A DNA stretch of 32,104 nt, taken from NCBI GenBank assembly GCA_021738345.1, contig JAIPCE010000023.1, positions 1 to 32,104 of the forward strand, read 5' to 3'. The stretch comes from Rhodoferax sp. (GTDB lineage Bacteria > Pseudomonadota > Gammaproteobacteria > Burkholderiales > Burkholderiaceae_C). A model generated the notes under the pieces. The model was not told the origin of the DNA, did not search any database, and was given only the letters and a program-made list of their open reading frames with translations. Within the stretch, counting starts at the first letter, position 1. The number at the start of each line of letters is the position of its first letter. The position numbers and the translations under genes are program-made. Of the stretch, positions 1-9,599 are shown in pieces.

Positions 1-2666
1 GGAGTGGCGGTAGTTTCCGCAGGCACGGTGACCGAAGTGCAGGTGTCAGCAGAATTAATGAGAAAAGAATTGCTTGACCAATACTGCGCTTGCACAGGTA
101 AACCGAGCGGCAATTTGTCTGACCCGTACATATTCAACAATCGCATTCTTCCATAACGCATCTTGGTATTGGCGATTCGTTTGGCGGTACAAGTGCCGTC
201 GCTGGTGCCCGTCGTATCTGCCACGCAACCGGTGCTTTCCGCTGCCATGTCACGATTGATCAATTCGGATCCGTCTGAATCTGTTGCAGCTTGTACCAAT
301 TGAAGGCCAATATCCAGGTCGTCATACGCGCCATCTGGACTTGCGCTGCGTGAAAAACCAGTCGCTACAAAGTTATATTCACCCGCCACCCAGGTTGGTG
401 TTCCCAGACCGGTCAGTCGCGCCACATCAACTGCAACACCGTTGTTCGCATTTTCCATTTTAGGCTGGACTGTGACTTTAACAAAGGAACCCACATAGTT
501 ACTGGTTTTACCTCCCGCCAGGTTCTGCGCCTGAATCGTTCCAGATAAGGCAAACGCCTGGTTCATATAGGTGAAGGTGCCACACCCCGCTGCAAAACCG
601 GGACTGGTGACAGAAAACCGGGCAGGATAGAACCGCCCGATATTGCCACTGCTTGTGCCAACGACATCGTCGGTACCAAGGTATTTTGCGTTCTTGATGC
701 TGGGGGTTAATTTCAAAATCCCCACTTCATCCCATGACAAATTGGTTAATGTGGCAGTGCCATTGTTAAAACTTCCTCCTTCGGGGGTTCCCTTGTCGAC
801 AATACTACCGCTGGAGCCGCCCAAAGGAGACAACAGAGTGGGTGTCAACTTCACTCCTTCTGGCGTATTTTCCCGACCAAAGTTGGGGGTAACAGTAGAA
901 GAAGGTCCAGCGGTTACCGCAGTCACTGTCAGGGTGAATGATTCACCGGCCTTGATAAATTTGGCGTCTGTGGCAGCAGCGGCCCCTGGGTTTACCAGAA
1001 AGGGGGATGCTGTCTGCCTGATGTTAGAAAGCACAAAGCCACCGGGTTTGGTCACAAAAGCATTGGACTCGCAAACGAGAAGTGCGCCATTGATTGACTT
1101 TTTGGCTGAAAGTGTCACCTGGCCTGCATCGCTGTAAACGAATGTGAAAGGAGCGTTGCCATTGCTGTCAAAAATCATATTGACGGAGGTGTAACTCAGG
1201 GTGCCCGTGTTGTTGTTGCCTTGCACCGTCGTCGCAACGCCTGCATTGATACTCATCAGGTTGGATACATAACAAGTGCTTGGGTTATTGCATCGGTAGG
1301 CCCAATCCACCGCGTGGGGCCCAGCGGGCAATCCTGCAACACAAGCGGCCGTTGCAGTGTCTTTACGCACCGCCCGCAAATAGTAGGTGCCTGACGCGGT
1401 AGCTGCCGTCTGGGTCGGGAGCGTAGCCGCTGCCGCAGTGGTGCCATTCGACACAATGAAACCCGCCGTTTTAAAGGTGGCAACGCAGGTATTGGATGGT
1501 GCGCACGTGCTGCCGATGCAGCATGACCTGGCGCTGCTTGCCGCCATGCTTTCTCCAGAAAGCGACAGGGTCGCTGCCGCATCTTCTATTGCCGCTGGAT
1601 AACTGAGAGTGGTTGTGGCGATACCACTGACGAATGTCAAACTGGTCGCCCCAAGGGTTCCGACGCTGGTCGCCAGCGTTGCCGTGCCGTTTACAGTCGA
1701 GTCAACTGTGGTGCAGGGGCTGGAACTATCGGCACAGGCCTTGACCGTGAGCGCGCTAGGTAGACAGGTTACATTGCTGGCGGGTACCGTGACTTCGTAG
1801 TGATGGATTGATGCCGATCCCTGGCAGCCCTGGATAACGGCTGAATTGAGCTTTGAATTTCCCATGTAGGTAACGGTAGCATTTTCTTCCACAATGATTT
1901 CGGGGGATGCAAGACTGCCTGTGAAACTAGCGTTCTTACCGACCTTGATCTCTTTGGAAGCATAATAAATTCCGTCATAGGTGCCGCCGCCCTGATCTTC
2001 AGTTTCAACCTCATTGGCAAACGCAACAAATGTATTCTCCTGTTCGGCAGCGGTGTCGATCGTTGAGTTCTGGCTCAGGATAAGCTCGTCTTTAATGTAC
2101 AGAGTCAAACTGGCACCGCTGGCAATGGTTAAATGCATATTTTTTGCCAGTTTGAAGGTGTCGGCGTAAATCACCACGTTGCCATTGACCTTTATCCAGC
2201 CACTGCCTTGGTCTTCAGAGGTAAATTCGTTCTTTATCTTCAGCGTGATGTTGCCATCGAGCGTCAGTTGACCACCTTTATCTACCGTGATTTTTTTGAA
2301 TTCGGCATCGCTGTTAAGGGTTTTGCTTCCTGAAACTTTCAAGTCTGTGCTGCCATTTCCCAAGCTCACGGTATAAGTCAGGGCTGTTCCTGTCGCTGTT
2401 TTGGTGCAGTTCCCGCCGTCGCACTTGGCTTGGGGCTTGTCGGAATTGATAAGGGTCCCTGCATGGATAGATTCTCCTACAGTCGAATCGGTAACGATGG
2501 TTGAATTTTTTTTCAGTTCAACAACGCTACTTGAACCAACACCCCCAACGGCTCCGGTAAACACGTCGGCACATATTGGGGCAGCGGCAATATGCTGCGA
2601 CGCACTTCCCAACAGGATCAGTATGGCAACAGGGCACGAACGAAACAATAAGGCGAAGTTTCTCAT
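1..2666 (-). CDS. DUF6701 (MshQ-like) secreted pilus-associated protein, partial
   Basis: The minus strand is open from an ATG at 2666 to the left edge (888 codons, no stop), so the C-terminus is missing. An in-frame TAA just upstream makes this ATG the first possible start. The protein opens with a signal peptide ending near AAA-APIC. Residues about 90-290 are repetitive, Asn/Gly/Thr-rich and beta-helix-like (phrases such as VDKGGQLTLDGNITLKI). A long Thr/Ser-rich beta region with scattered cysteine pairs follows. Residues about 833-870 carry the DUF6701 signature (RYGRMRLLNMYGS, then AQYWSSNSFLIN and DTCT). DUF6701 is the C-terminal domain of MshQ proteins of MSHA pilus loci. Here the gene lies 83 bp after pilY1 on the same strand, which suggests a pilus-tip or adhesion role (inference). 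The LamG-type domain seen in many MshQ proteins was not recognised. Confidence 0.88.
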   Translation of the reverse strand, partial: MRNFALLFRSCPVAILILLGSASQHIAAAPICADVFTGAVGGVGSSSVVELKKNSTIVTDSTVGESIHAGTLINSDKPQAKCDGGNCTKTATGTALTYTVSLGNGSTDLKVSGSKTLNSDAEFKKITVDKGGQLTLDGNITLKIKNEFTSEDQGSGWIKVNGNVVIYADTFKLAKNMHLTIASGASLTLYIKDELILSQNSTIDTAAEQENTFVAFANEVETEDQGGGTYDGIYYASKEIKVGKNASFTGSLASPEIIVEENATVTYMGNSKLNSAVIQGCQGSASIHHYEVTVPASNVTCLPSALTVKACADSSSPCTTVDSTVNGTATLATSVGTLGATSLTFVSGIATTTLSYPAAIEDAAATLSLSGESMAASSARSCCIGSTCAPSNTCVATFKTAGFIVSNGTTAAAATLPTQTAATASGTYYLRAVRKDTATAACVAGLPAGPHAVDWAYRCNNPSTCYVSNLMSINAGVATTVQGNNNTGTLSYTSVNMIFDSNGNAPFTFVYSDAGQVTLSAKKSINGALLVCESNAFVTKPGGFVLSNIRQTASPFLVNPGAAAATDAKFIKAGESFTLTVTAVTAGPSSTVTPNFGRENTPEGVKLTPTLLSPLGGSSGSIVDKGTPEGGSFNNGTATLTNLSWDEVGILKLTPSIKNAKYLGTDDVVGTSSGNIGRFYPARFSVTSPGFAAGCGTFTYMNQAFALSGTIQAQNLAGGKTSNYVGSFVKVTVQPKMENANNGVAVDVARLTGLGTPTWVAGEYNFVATGFSRSASPDGAYDDLDIGLQLVQAATDSDGSELINRDMAAESTGCVADTTGTSDGTCTAKRIANTKMRYGRMRLLNMYGSDKLPLGLPVQAQYWSSNSFLINSADTCTSVTVPAETTAT

Positions 2667-2749
2667 TCGAAGGGCTTCATATTTGGGTTTAGGGCTAGAT
2701 TCGCCGACTTTCAGTCACTCCGCTTGGGCGGCACTTTGACTTGCGAGGT

Positions 2750-5700
2750 TTATTGGCTCACCATCTCCCGCCACGAGACGCGCCGTGTCCGGTTAACACC
2801 GGCACCGACCGCAAACCGGTGCTCCTTGGTGACTTCCTGACCCGACGACAGGCGGTACTTGTCGATGATCTTGCCGTCTGGCAGTTGGGCAGTTTGCGGC
2901 GATGTGGCGATACCGACGCCCAAGGTGCTGGCGATCACCGTGGTATTGCCGACCGAGCCTCCGGTCAAATAGTCGAGCGTGTAGGCAAATGCGGGTAGTT
3001 CGGCATAGGTCGGATCGCCGCACACCGACGAGGTGGACGCCACTGGCACACTGGTGGAAAAGGCAAGCGTACCGAGTACCAGTTTGGGGTCGGTAAAAGA
3101 CAGCTCATGCGCGCTGGCCGGAAAGTCAACAAACCAGCCATTCTTGGTGGTGATGCTGTCGGTGGCGGAGGTTCCGGTGTTCAACGAGACGGTTCTGACC
3201 TGGGTGCCGGGATCGCATATTTCGATGGCCGTACCAGTCGGACAAATTCCATCAACCGCCGTCTTTTTGATAAAGCTGCTGTCGCTCCGGATGGCGGTGT
3301 AGGCCGTGGATACCACATTGTCTTTGACGCCGTAGAAAGATTGCTGCTGGGAAGTTCCCACGTCGCTCGTTCCCAGATACCGACCCGTGCCAACAAAAAC
3401 GATTGAATTGCCTTCATAGCTTGTCACCTGCGGTCGGGCAGTAATCGGCTGCACCACGCCAGTGGGATCCTTGAAAGTCGCCAGCAGAGTAGTGGTGTAA
3501 CTCCCTGGTCCCGAGGTGGCAATATTGAAGCGCCAGAGGTTGCCCAGCAAATCGCCACCATAAACCTTCGTGGACACATTGGTAGCGCCCGCTTGCGCAA
3601 TGATGCGCGACAGTCCGCTCGAACCCCCCACCCCGGTAGAAAGCGAGCGAATGATCGCCCCCGTGCTGGCGTTGAGTACATACAAATAACCGGTTCCATC
3701 GCCGGCGCTTGTCACACACGATGCCGACCCGCTGCGCGCGCAATTGTTGTAGCCCGATGTCACCAATACCACCCAGGTACCATCGTCAAGCTTGGTAATC
3801 TCGGGGTTGCCAAAGCTGTAGCCCATGTTGGCGTGCGCAATTTCCCACAACAGGACCGGAGCTGCAGGGTTGGTAATGTCCAGTGCGTAATAACCGGCTC
3901 CACCACCATTCAAGCCACCCACCAAAATCGTCTTCCACGCGCCGCCGATATACGCATCACCAGACTTCGGCGTGCCCTCGACAAAATACTGGTGCTTGCT
4001 GGCATATTTTTTGTCCGCCAGGGTGTACAGCTTGGGTAGCACATGGCTGGGGATAAAGGCCCACTTCTCGTCACCCGTGTCGGCATCGAACGTATGCAGC
4101 ATGCCGTCATTGGCGGCCGCAAAAACCACCGGTGTGCGCCCCGCCTGTGCCGTCTTGAAGGCTGCGTATCCTGCATCCGTGTAGGTCTTATTGGGTGGGC
4201 CTACCCATTGGGGCTGCGCTGACACAATGTCACCGAGAACATGGGCGCGGTTCCTGAAGAATTTGCTGGTGTCGGTGGTCACACCCTCTTCGTTGCTGCG
4301 GTCGCCGCGCAAGAAATTGACCAGGGCCTCGCCCGCTGCACCGCCACTGGAAATCGTAAAGTTGCTCTGTGCGGTGGAGTTGATGCAGTCGGTGCCGGTG
4401 GTGCAGAACTGCGATAACCCGGTGAGCTGGCTTGGATAGGCGGGGGGCGACGTCGAAATTGCCGGCGTCTTGAAATACGCCTGCTGGGTAGCGCTCAAGT
4501 TGGCCCAGGCAAAGGAAATTAGTCCACTGACACCGCTGGTATAGATATTGCGGGTGGCGTAGGACTTGGCATTGAGCAAGGTCTGCGCCGACCAGACGTA
4601 GGAAGATGGATTGGGGTCCAGCGGGTTGTATGCTGCGACGCTACCATCGGTCAGACTCATGGTTTGCTTAATGAGCTCGCCTGACCACTCCAGCGACTTG
4701 AAGTAGGAACTGAACTGAAAATTGTTGGCCGAGGTAATTTTGGGGTTGGTCGTTGCAGCCGAGGCTGCGGTCCCGGGTTGTGGCGTATTGATAATGACAT
4801 TCAGGGAGCTCGACAGGCCGTTCTTCAGGGTACTGGGGTCCGTCGCACTGTAGTAATTGCCATGGCCATTGACCGCTGCATGCCACAGGTCGTCAATATT
4901 TCCAGGAATTCCGTTGTTGGCGCCGGAAGGTATCGGCCAGTTGCAGGCGCCACCGGTCACCGTGAGGCCGTCGCGCCAAGTGCAGTTCGTGCTACTTGCC
5001 GTGTTGCCCTTGAAGACATCGTAATAGTCGCCCGTGGTGTCGGTGAGGTAGCTCGGTGAGAACACCATGCGCCCGCGCGCACCCAGACCCAGCGTAAAGG
5101 TGGTCATGTGCTGCCAGGTGGCGGTATCCAGGCCATTGGGCGGCACCCGATTGGGCGTGCACAGGTCAGTGACCTCGCTGTTGACTCCCACTCCAGCGCA
5201 ATTTCCCAAGGCAGTAGTACGCAGATTGGTGTTGTAGTAGTGCGCCGCCACGTCCGCCAGGGTGTTGCTGGTGCCACCGGTAGAAGTCGCCGTAATGACG
5301 GGCGTGCTCGCCGTCGGGCCGGTGCTTGCCACAACCGTGTAAGGCGCGCTAGTGTCCGCGGAGGTGCTGGTTTTCGCAACCATGGGTTCGGACTCCGAAG
5401 GCACCGAGGGACCGGCGACGCAGGTGTTATTGGGGTTGGCTGTGCCCGCCGTCCAGGTGCCGCTGGTACTAGGGCAGGGTGCGGGTTGACCGCCGCATAC
5501 ATCGGATAGGGTGCCGCTGGTGCTGGTACTGATATTGCTGGTGAAACCCCAATCTTTGGTCGCCAGGGTCGAGGGTGTCAACGCCCCGAGTACGCCAGCC
5601 ACCCCATTGGTCGTGACCTGGGTGCGCGTCTGGGTGGCGGTGTAGAGGTCAATCGTGGTGGTGGTGCCACCGGATATGGTTTCTATTTGGGCGTAGGGTG

Positions 5701-7270
5701 TCGTTGTCACCAGACTCCCACTGACTCCCGCGGAGCCGGTGCCGGGGCAAACTCCGTCCTTATTCTTGTAGTCTTTATTGATAAAGGCATCCCTTGCAGA
5801 AACGCAACCGGTCTTATTGGCACTATCGTCCACGAGATACCAGGTTTTACCTGTGGTGTCGGTCACGGAGGATAACGAGACAGCGGGGTTGTCATTGTTA
5901 TCTTTACCCCGGCAAAACCACGCTGAATTTCCAAGGGAATAACAATACCCACTCGCGGGATCTGTTGCAGAGAAGCCCAAGGCCCCCTTTCTTTCGTTCC
6001 CAATATCCAGATAACCGGTCCTTACATTTGCGGGGGGAGTCAATGTGCCGGTCGTTGTACACGATGCCACCGTTGTCTTGTTCTTTGTCCAAGTCTTGGT
6101 GGTCACTGCACCCGATGTCACCCTCTGGCGATTTTGGGTTGAGGTATAGGTAGTAACCGCCGTTGAGGTGGACGCGCCACCATCGTTGTACGGGCGCGGC
6201 AGTGTGCCGTCCTGGTTATCCATGGTGGTAGTGCCGTCAAGCTTTTTGACGTTGCTATCGGTGCCGTTCCAGAACCCGTCGGTCGACAAAATGGTGTAGT
6301 TTTGTTGACAGGAATATTGCACTGGGTCCGTCACGCTTACGCCATTGATCGAGGACACCTTGCCGGCGTAGATGCGACCGGCGTTGGCGAGCGCTTCACG
6401 CAACGGTGTCCCGTCACGGGGTACGCTGGTGTAAAGCTTGGAATACCAACTGGCTTTTTGGGTGCTGTCGAACTTGGAAATATTCAAAAATGCCTGTGAA
6501 GCATTGTTGTTGAGCGACATGAAACCCACGCGAAAGTTCTGATCCAGCGTTTTGAACGCCAGACCAGAAGCCGTCTTCATCATCAACATGCGGGTTCGGT
6601 AATAGCTGTACCAGTTCGCAAAATTCACCCGTTCGTCCGTACCGCCTGGCCCCGAGGTGCTGGAAACCGTCTTCTTCGTGAAAACACTGCTGCCAGGTGT
6701 CGATCCGATGTTGCTCTCGCACTCCTTGTAGAAAGCTCCAGTCGTGGTGGTGTAGTCGCGTTGCTTTTCAGTCAGATGTGACCCTGAATAAACAAAGTAG
6801 TAGGCTTCAGTCAGGGGGTAGTCATAGCCGACATTTGGGTCATCAGTGGGTTCGAAGCTCTTGCTGAGATCGGAGGTGCCGGCAGAAGTTTTGTAGCCGT
6901 TTTTCCAAGCATTGGTAAAGCTTGAGTTAACGAAGGAGAGGCCCGCAGCATCGACAGGCGGCGTATAGGTAATGCTTGGGTTGTAATACACGCCATTGCA
7001 TTGACTACTTGCATATCCATATTTCCCTGCAAAGTTTTTTACAATGTCCGGCATATGGTTCCAGTCCATGCTGCCCGAGTCGTCCAGCACAAACATGACA
7101 TTAGGCAAGACGGGAGTGGTCGCCACGGCAGAGGTAAAAATGGGCGCGGCCGCAATGTCGGTCGCGCCGGCCCGCGCGATCCCACTGGGTGCGCTCGCCA
7201 GTCCCAGGATACTGAACCACACCGCGCAGGTCGTGGCGGCACCTGTCGCGGGTGAATTCGGACTTCGCAT
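2750..7270 (-). CDS. pilY1: Type IV pilus tip adhesin/assembly protein PilY1
   Basis: This 1506-residue protein has a weak signal-peptide-like N-terminus. A von Willebrand A segment follows, with the MIDAS motif D63-x-S65-x-S67 in VLDDSGSM. The middle is long and Thr/Ser-rich with many cysteines. The C-terminal PilC/PilY1 beta-propeller domain (PF05567 type) begins near residue 985 and contains the hallmark VFAAANDGMLHTFDADTGDE at about residue 1047, then TSGYNNC and GGDLLGNLWRFN. PilY1 proteins sit at the pilus tip, prime assembly with the minor pilins, counter PilT retraction and mediate adhesion or surface sensing. A good ribosome site (AAAGGAGA) precedes the ATG. The gene follows pilX by 73 bp and precedes the DUF6701 gene. 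No clear DxDxNxD calcium loop was spotted in the C-terminal domain, though this was judged by eye only. Confidence 0.95.
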   Translation of the reverse strand: MRSPNSPATGAATTCAVWFSILGLASAPSGIARAGATDIAAAPIFTSAVATTPVLPNVMFVLDDSGSMDWNHMPDIVKNFAGKYGYASSQCNGVYYNPSITYTPPVDAAGLSFVNSSFTNAWKNGYKTSAGTSDLSKSFEPTDDPNVGYDYPLTEAYYFVYSGSHLTEKQRDYTTTTGAFYKECESNIGSTPGSSVFTKKTVSSTSGPGGTDERVNFANWYSYYRTRMLMMKTASGLAFKTLDQNFRVGFMSLNNNASQAFLNISKFDSTQKASWYSKLYTSVPRDGTPLREALANAGRIYAGKVSSINGVSVTDPVQYSCQQNYTILSTDGFWNGTDSNVKKLDGTTTMDNQDGTLPRPYNDGGASTSTAVTTYTSTQNRQRVTSGAVTTKTWTKNKTTVASCTTTGTLTPPANVRTGYLDIGNERKGALGFSATDPASGYCYSLGNSAWFCRGKDNNDNPAVSLSSVTDTTGKTWYLVDDSANKTGCVSARDAFINKDYKNKDGVCPGTGSAGVSGSLVTTTPYAQIETISGGTTTTIDLYTATQTRTQVTTNGVAGVLGALTPSTLATKDWGFTSNISTSTSGTLSDVCGGQPAPCPSTSGTWTAGTANPNNTCVAGPSVPSESEPMVAKTSTSADTSAPYTVVASTGPTASTPVITATSTGGTSNTLADVAAHYYNTNLRTTALGNCAGVGVNSEVTDLCTPNRVPPNGLDTATWQHMTTFTLGLGARGRMVFSPSYLTDTTGDYYDVFKGNTASSTNCTWRDGLTVTGGACNWPIPSGANNGIPGNIDDLWHAAVNGHGNYYSATDPSTLKNGLSSSLNVIINTPQPGTAASAATTNPKITSANNFQFSSYFKSLEWSGELIKQTMSLTDGSVAAYNPLDPNPSSYVWSAQTLLNAKSYATRNIYTSGVSGLISFAWANLSATQQAYFKTPAISTSPPAYPSQLTGLSQFCTTGTDCINSTAQSNFTISSGGAAGEALVNFLRGDRSNEEGVTTDTSKFFRNRAHVLGDIVSAQPQWVGPPNKTYTDAGYAAFKTAQAGRTPVVFAAANDGMLHTFDADTGDEKWAFIPSHVLPKLYTLADKKYASKHQYFVEGTPKSGDAYIGGAWKTILVGGLNGGGAGYYALDITNPAAPVLLWEIAHANMGYSFGNPEITKLDDGTWVVLVTSGYNNCARSGSASCVTSAGDGTGYLYVLNASTGAIIRSLSTGVGGSSGLSRIIAQAGATNVSTKVYGGDLLGNLWRFNIATSGPGSYTTTLLATFKDPTGVVQPITARPQVTSYEGNSIVFVGTGRYLGTSDVGTSQQQSFYGVKDNVVSTAYTAIRSDSSFIKKTAVDGICPTGTAIEICDPGTQVRTVSLNTGTSATDSITTKNGWFVDFPASAHELSFTDPKLVLGTLAFSTSVPVASTSSVCGDPTYAELPAFAYTLDYLTGGSVGNTTVIASTLGVGIATSPQTAQLPDGKIIDKYRLSSGQEVTKEHRFAVGAGVNRTRRVSWREMVSQ

Positions 7271-7343
7271 ATTGATTTCTCCTTTGTACGTTCAATCGCA
7301 GGGTCGCTGGCAGTGCGGGCTCATCCCGCGTTTGTGCCGCGTG

Positions 7344-8000
7344 TCACATCGACACCACCGCCTGCACGTAGCTCACAGCGTTACGAGGACCATTGACCCG
7401 CACCGTGATCCGGTAATAGACCGCGGTGCTCGCCGTTGCGGCCGCGATCAGCTCCTCGCCGGCCCCTTCGTTGTTGCCCGAATTGTTGCCAGCGGTCGCA
7501 CCGGGTAGGGCGGCGCAGCCATTGCCTGCGGCCGCTCCGGTTCCGCTGCACAGGCGCTGGATCATGAAGGCCACGGTATTGCCAGCTGCATCGGGTACCC
7601 CGGGTGCCGCGGTGCACGCCCCACCAGCGACCGGGAGAAAGCACAGCCCAGAGGGCGTAAAAAAATTCCAGAACGTTTCGCCGTTCAGGGTGGCGGCCAC
7701 AGCCGGGGTGGAAGCCGCATAGCCCGCCACTGGAATGCTGACGTTCAAGACGCCGGCGGCCGCGTTATTGGTCTCCAACCAATTGATGGCCGCTTCCACA
7801 CCGACATCCGACGAATGGGTTGCAGATTGCTGAAACGCCATATTTCCCGCGATCATGTTGGAGGTATCCATGGACCGCAGCAGCGCCAGCCCCCCCAGGC
7901 TCATGAGTACCAAAATGATCAGGGCAAACATCATCACCATGCCCGCCTGCGCAAGGTATGACTGGCCACCGATCTTCGGGTAATTCAGGCTTGTCAGCAT
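7344..8000 (-). CDS. pilX: Type IV pilus minor pilin PilX
   Basis: This 218-residue protein (from the chosen start) has a PilX N-terminus: a prepilin-like site QAG followed by MVMMFALIILVLMSLGG, then the family segment RSMDTSNMIAGNMAF and a helix containing SSDVGVEAAINWLE. It lacks the Glu at position 5 of the mature pilin, as is usual for PilX. PilX is one of the low-abundance pilins that form the initiation complex with PilV, PilW, FimT/FimU and PilY1 in the inner membrane. The ATG at 8000 was chosen because an AGG lies 8-10 bases upstream and it overlaps the end of pilW by only 7 bp. An earlier in-frame ATG at 8021 has no visible ribosome site and would overlap pilW by 28 bp. The C-terminal half is Ala/Gly-rich and less conserved. 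Confidence 0.9.
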   Translation of the reverse strand: MLTSLNYPKIGGQSYLAQAGMVMMFALIILVLMSLGGLALLRSMDTSNMIAGNMAFQQSATHSSDVGVEAAINWLETNNAAAGVLNVSIPVAGYAASTPAVAATLNGETFWNFFTPSGLCFLPVAGGACTAAPGVPDAAGNTVAFMIQRLCSGTGAAAGNGCAALPGATAGNNSGNNEGAGEELIAAATASTAVYYRITVRVNGPRNAVSYVQAVVSM

Positions 8001-9088
8001 CCTGGAACCTGCCCCATCCATGCCAAATTGCGCAGCGCAACCACCGTCTGGAACACTTTGTAACGGTGGTTTTGCCAGGCAGCGTGGGTTGACAAATCGA
8101 TCGGTGCGGACGCCGTGCCATCCCAGACGGGCGCCAATGCGGTCGCTGCGGCCGCAGGCTGGGTGCTGCGCGCCACCAGCACCAGGCGGAGTGCTGACAT
8201 GCGCACCCAGTCACAGGCGGTTGCGGGTGGCACCTGGTCAAACACATCGACCAAGCCGTCCATGGCACCTGCTGCCGCAGTATCGCGTCCGTACTGCGCC
8301 CGCAAGCTCACGATATTGCTACCGATGGGCACCCAGACGCTGGCGACCGACGCGTTGCTTGCCAAGCCGCAGTCGTTGACCATGTAGTCGCATTGCGTGA
8401 GATTGCCACCCCGAACGGCGTAAACCACCGCATTGACGGGTTGAGCACCAAAGTTGAACAAGGTCGGAAAAAGCGGCGAGACGATTGCGGGAAATGTGTC
8501 ACCCGTGCCCGCCGTCACAGAGACGATGGGGCTGGTAATCGCCGCGATCTGGGTCAGGATCAATGCCGGAGTCAGGGGTGCGCTGGTGCCAGCGCAGTTG
8601 CGAACTTGTGGTGCCGCAAGTACCCAGTCATTGACCATAAAGGACGCCGAGGTTTGGACCGTGTACTGATCTGCAACGGCCGCAGCAGTGATCCGGTCGC
8701 CTTGGGTTGATCCGGTCGCCTGGCTAAAAAACACCAGCAAGGTATCGGTATTGGCATCCCCTGCCGGAATGCTGGCGTGGTTGATGGTGACTGGTGCCAT
8801 CGCAACCAGCGTGACCCCTGCGCGAAGCAAAACATTGCAGCCCAGCAGGTTCACATCGGCAAGGCCATAGCCAGCGGTACGTAGCTCGCGCTGAAGCGCG
8901 TAGAGCGACAGCACACCCTCATTCATCGCATCGTTGCCACTGCTGGTTGATCGCCTGTTTTGCTCCGCTAGGGAAAACAACTGGGTCATCACCAGAACAC
9001 CAAACAAACCAAGGGTCATGGCTACCATGAGCTCAACCAGACTAAATCCTGAATGCTTTGCAGGTCGTGGAGCATGCAGAACCGGCAT
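7994..9088 (-). CDS. pilW: Type IV pilus minor pilin PilW
   Basis: This is a 364-residue prepilin. The class III leader ends HSG and is followed by FSLVELMVAMTLGLFGVLVM, with the conserved Glu at mature position 5 and a long hydrophobic helix. The large beta domain carries the PilW marker ALQRELRTAGYGL. PilW belongs to the minor-pilin initiation complex with PilV, PilX and PilY1. The start at 9088 (MPVLHAPRP) was chosen because it begins one base after the TGA of pilV and has a GGTGGGGGG purine run upstream. A longer form starting at 9118 would overlap pilV by 29 bp and give an unusually long leader. The length fits the family, which is larger than the other minor pilins. Confidence 0.92.
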   Translation of the reverse strand: MPVLHAPRPAKHSGFSLVELMVAMTLGLFGVLVMTQLFSLAEQNRRSTSSGNDAMNEGVLSLYALQRELRTAGYGLADVNLLGCNVLLRAGVTLVAMAPVTINHASIPAGDANTDTLLVFFSQATGSTQGDRITAAAVADQYTVQTSASFMVNDWVLAAPQVRNCAGTSAPLTPALILTQIAAITSPIVSVTAGTGDTFPAIVSPLFPTLFNFGAQPVNAVVYAVRGGNLTQCDYMVNDCGLASNASVASVWVPIGSNIVSLRAQYGRDTAAAGAMDGLVDVFDQVPPATACDWVRMSALRLVLVARSTQPAAAATALAPVWDGTASAPIDLSTHAAWQNHRYKVFQTVVALRNLAWMGQVPGC

Positions 9089-9089
9089 G

Positions 9090-9599
9090 TCAGCCCCCCA
9101 CCTGAACCACCGCCACATAGCTATGGGTTACGGATTCACTCGGCGCCTGCCAAAATAGGGTGACGGTTACCAGGCTGCTCGGCAGGCTTGCGGCGACACC
9201 GGGTGCAACAGCGTTTATGACCACGGTCGGGGGATTGGACTGGGCACCCGGAAGCACTTGAAAAACGGACCCGGCGGTGGGAGGGTTGGCGTTGGCGCCT
9301 TGGGTCCATTGGATATACGCCGCACCGTCGGTGCCGCCTGTGCCACCTGCAAATGCGGCTTGCAGTGTCGCTTGCGTGCGGTCGCTCACCCACATTCTGC
9401 CGATCAGCGCGTTGGCAAGCAGACTGGCCTCACTGCGGTATTTGGCATCGGTGGAGGCCTTGACCGCCGCAGCCTGGAGACCCACAAGCCCGAGAATGCC
9501 GACCGAAAAAATAAGTATCGCAACCAGCACTTCGATCAGCAATGCGCCATGTTGCACACCGGGATGCCCCTGAGATGCGATCATGCTGCGTCCGCCCAT
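9090..9599 (-). CDS. pilV: Type IV pilus minor pilin PilV
   Basis: This is a 169-residue prepilin-like protein with leader QHG followed by ALLIEVLVAILIFSVGILGL and LQAAAVKASTDAKYRSEASLLAN, the classic PilV N-terminus with Glu at mature position 5. A short, variable C-terminal domain follows. PilV is a minor pilin that joins PilW, PilX and PilY1 in priming the pilus. The ATG at 9599 shares its A with the TGA of the upstream fimT-like gene (TGATG), a sign of translational coupling. A second in-frame ATG five codons later is possible. The gene sits inside a tightly packed operon, with pilW starting one base after its stop. Confidence 0.92.
   Translation of the reverse strand: MGGRSMIASQGHPGVQHGALLIEVLVAILIFSVGILGLVGLQAAAVKASTDAKYRSEASLLANALIGRMWVSDRTQATLQAAFAGGTGGTDGAAYIQWTQGANANPPTAGSVFQVLPGAQSNPPTVVINAVAPGVAASLPSSLVTVTLFWQAPSESVTHSYVAVVQVGG

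Noticed and set aside
643-1137. 164-codon plus-strand ORF
   Set aside because: It is a shadow of the DUF6701 gene, which is open throughout on the minus strand with clear domain motifs.
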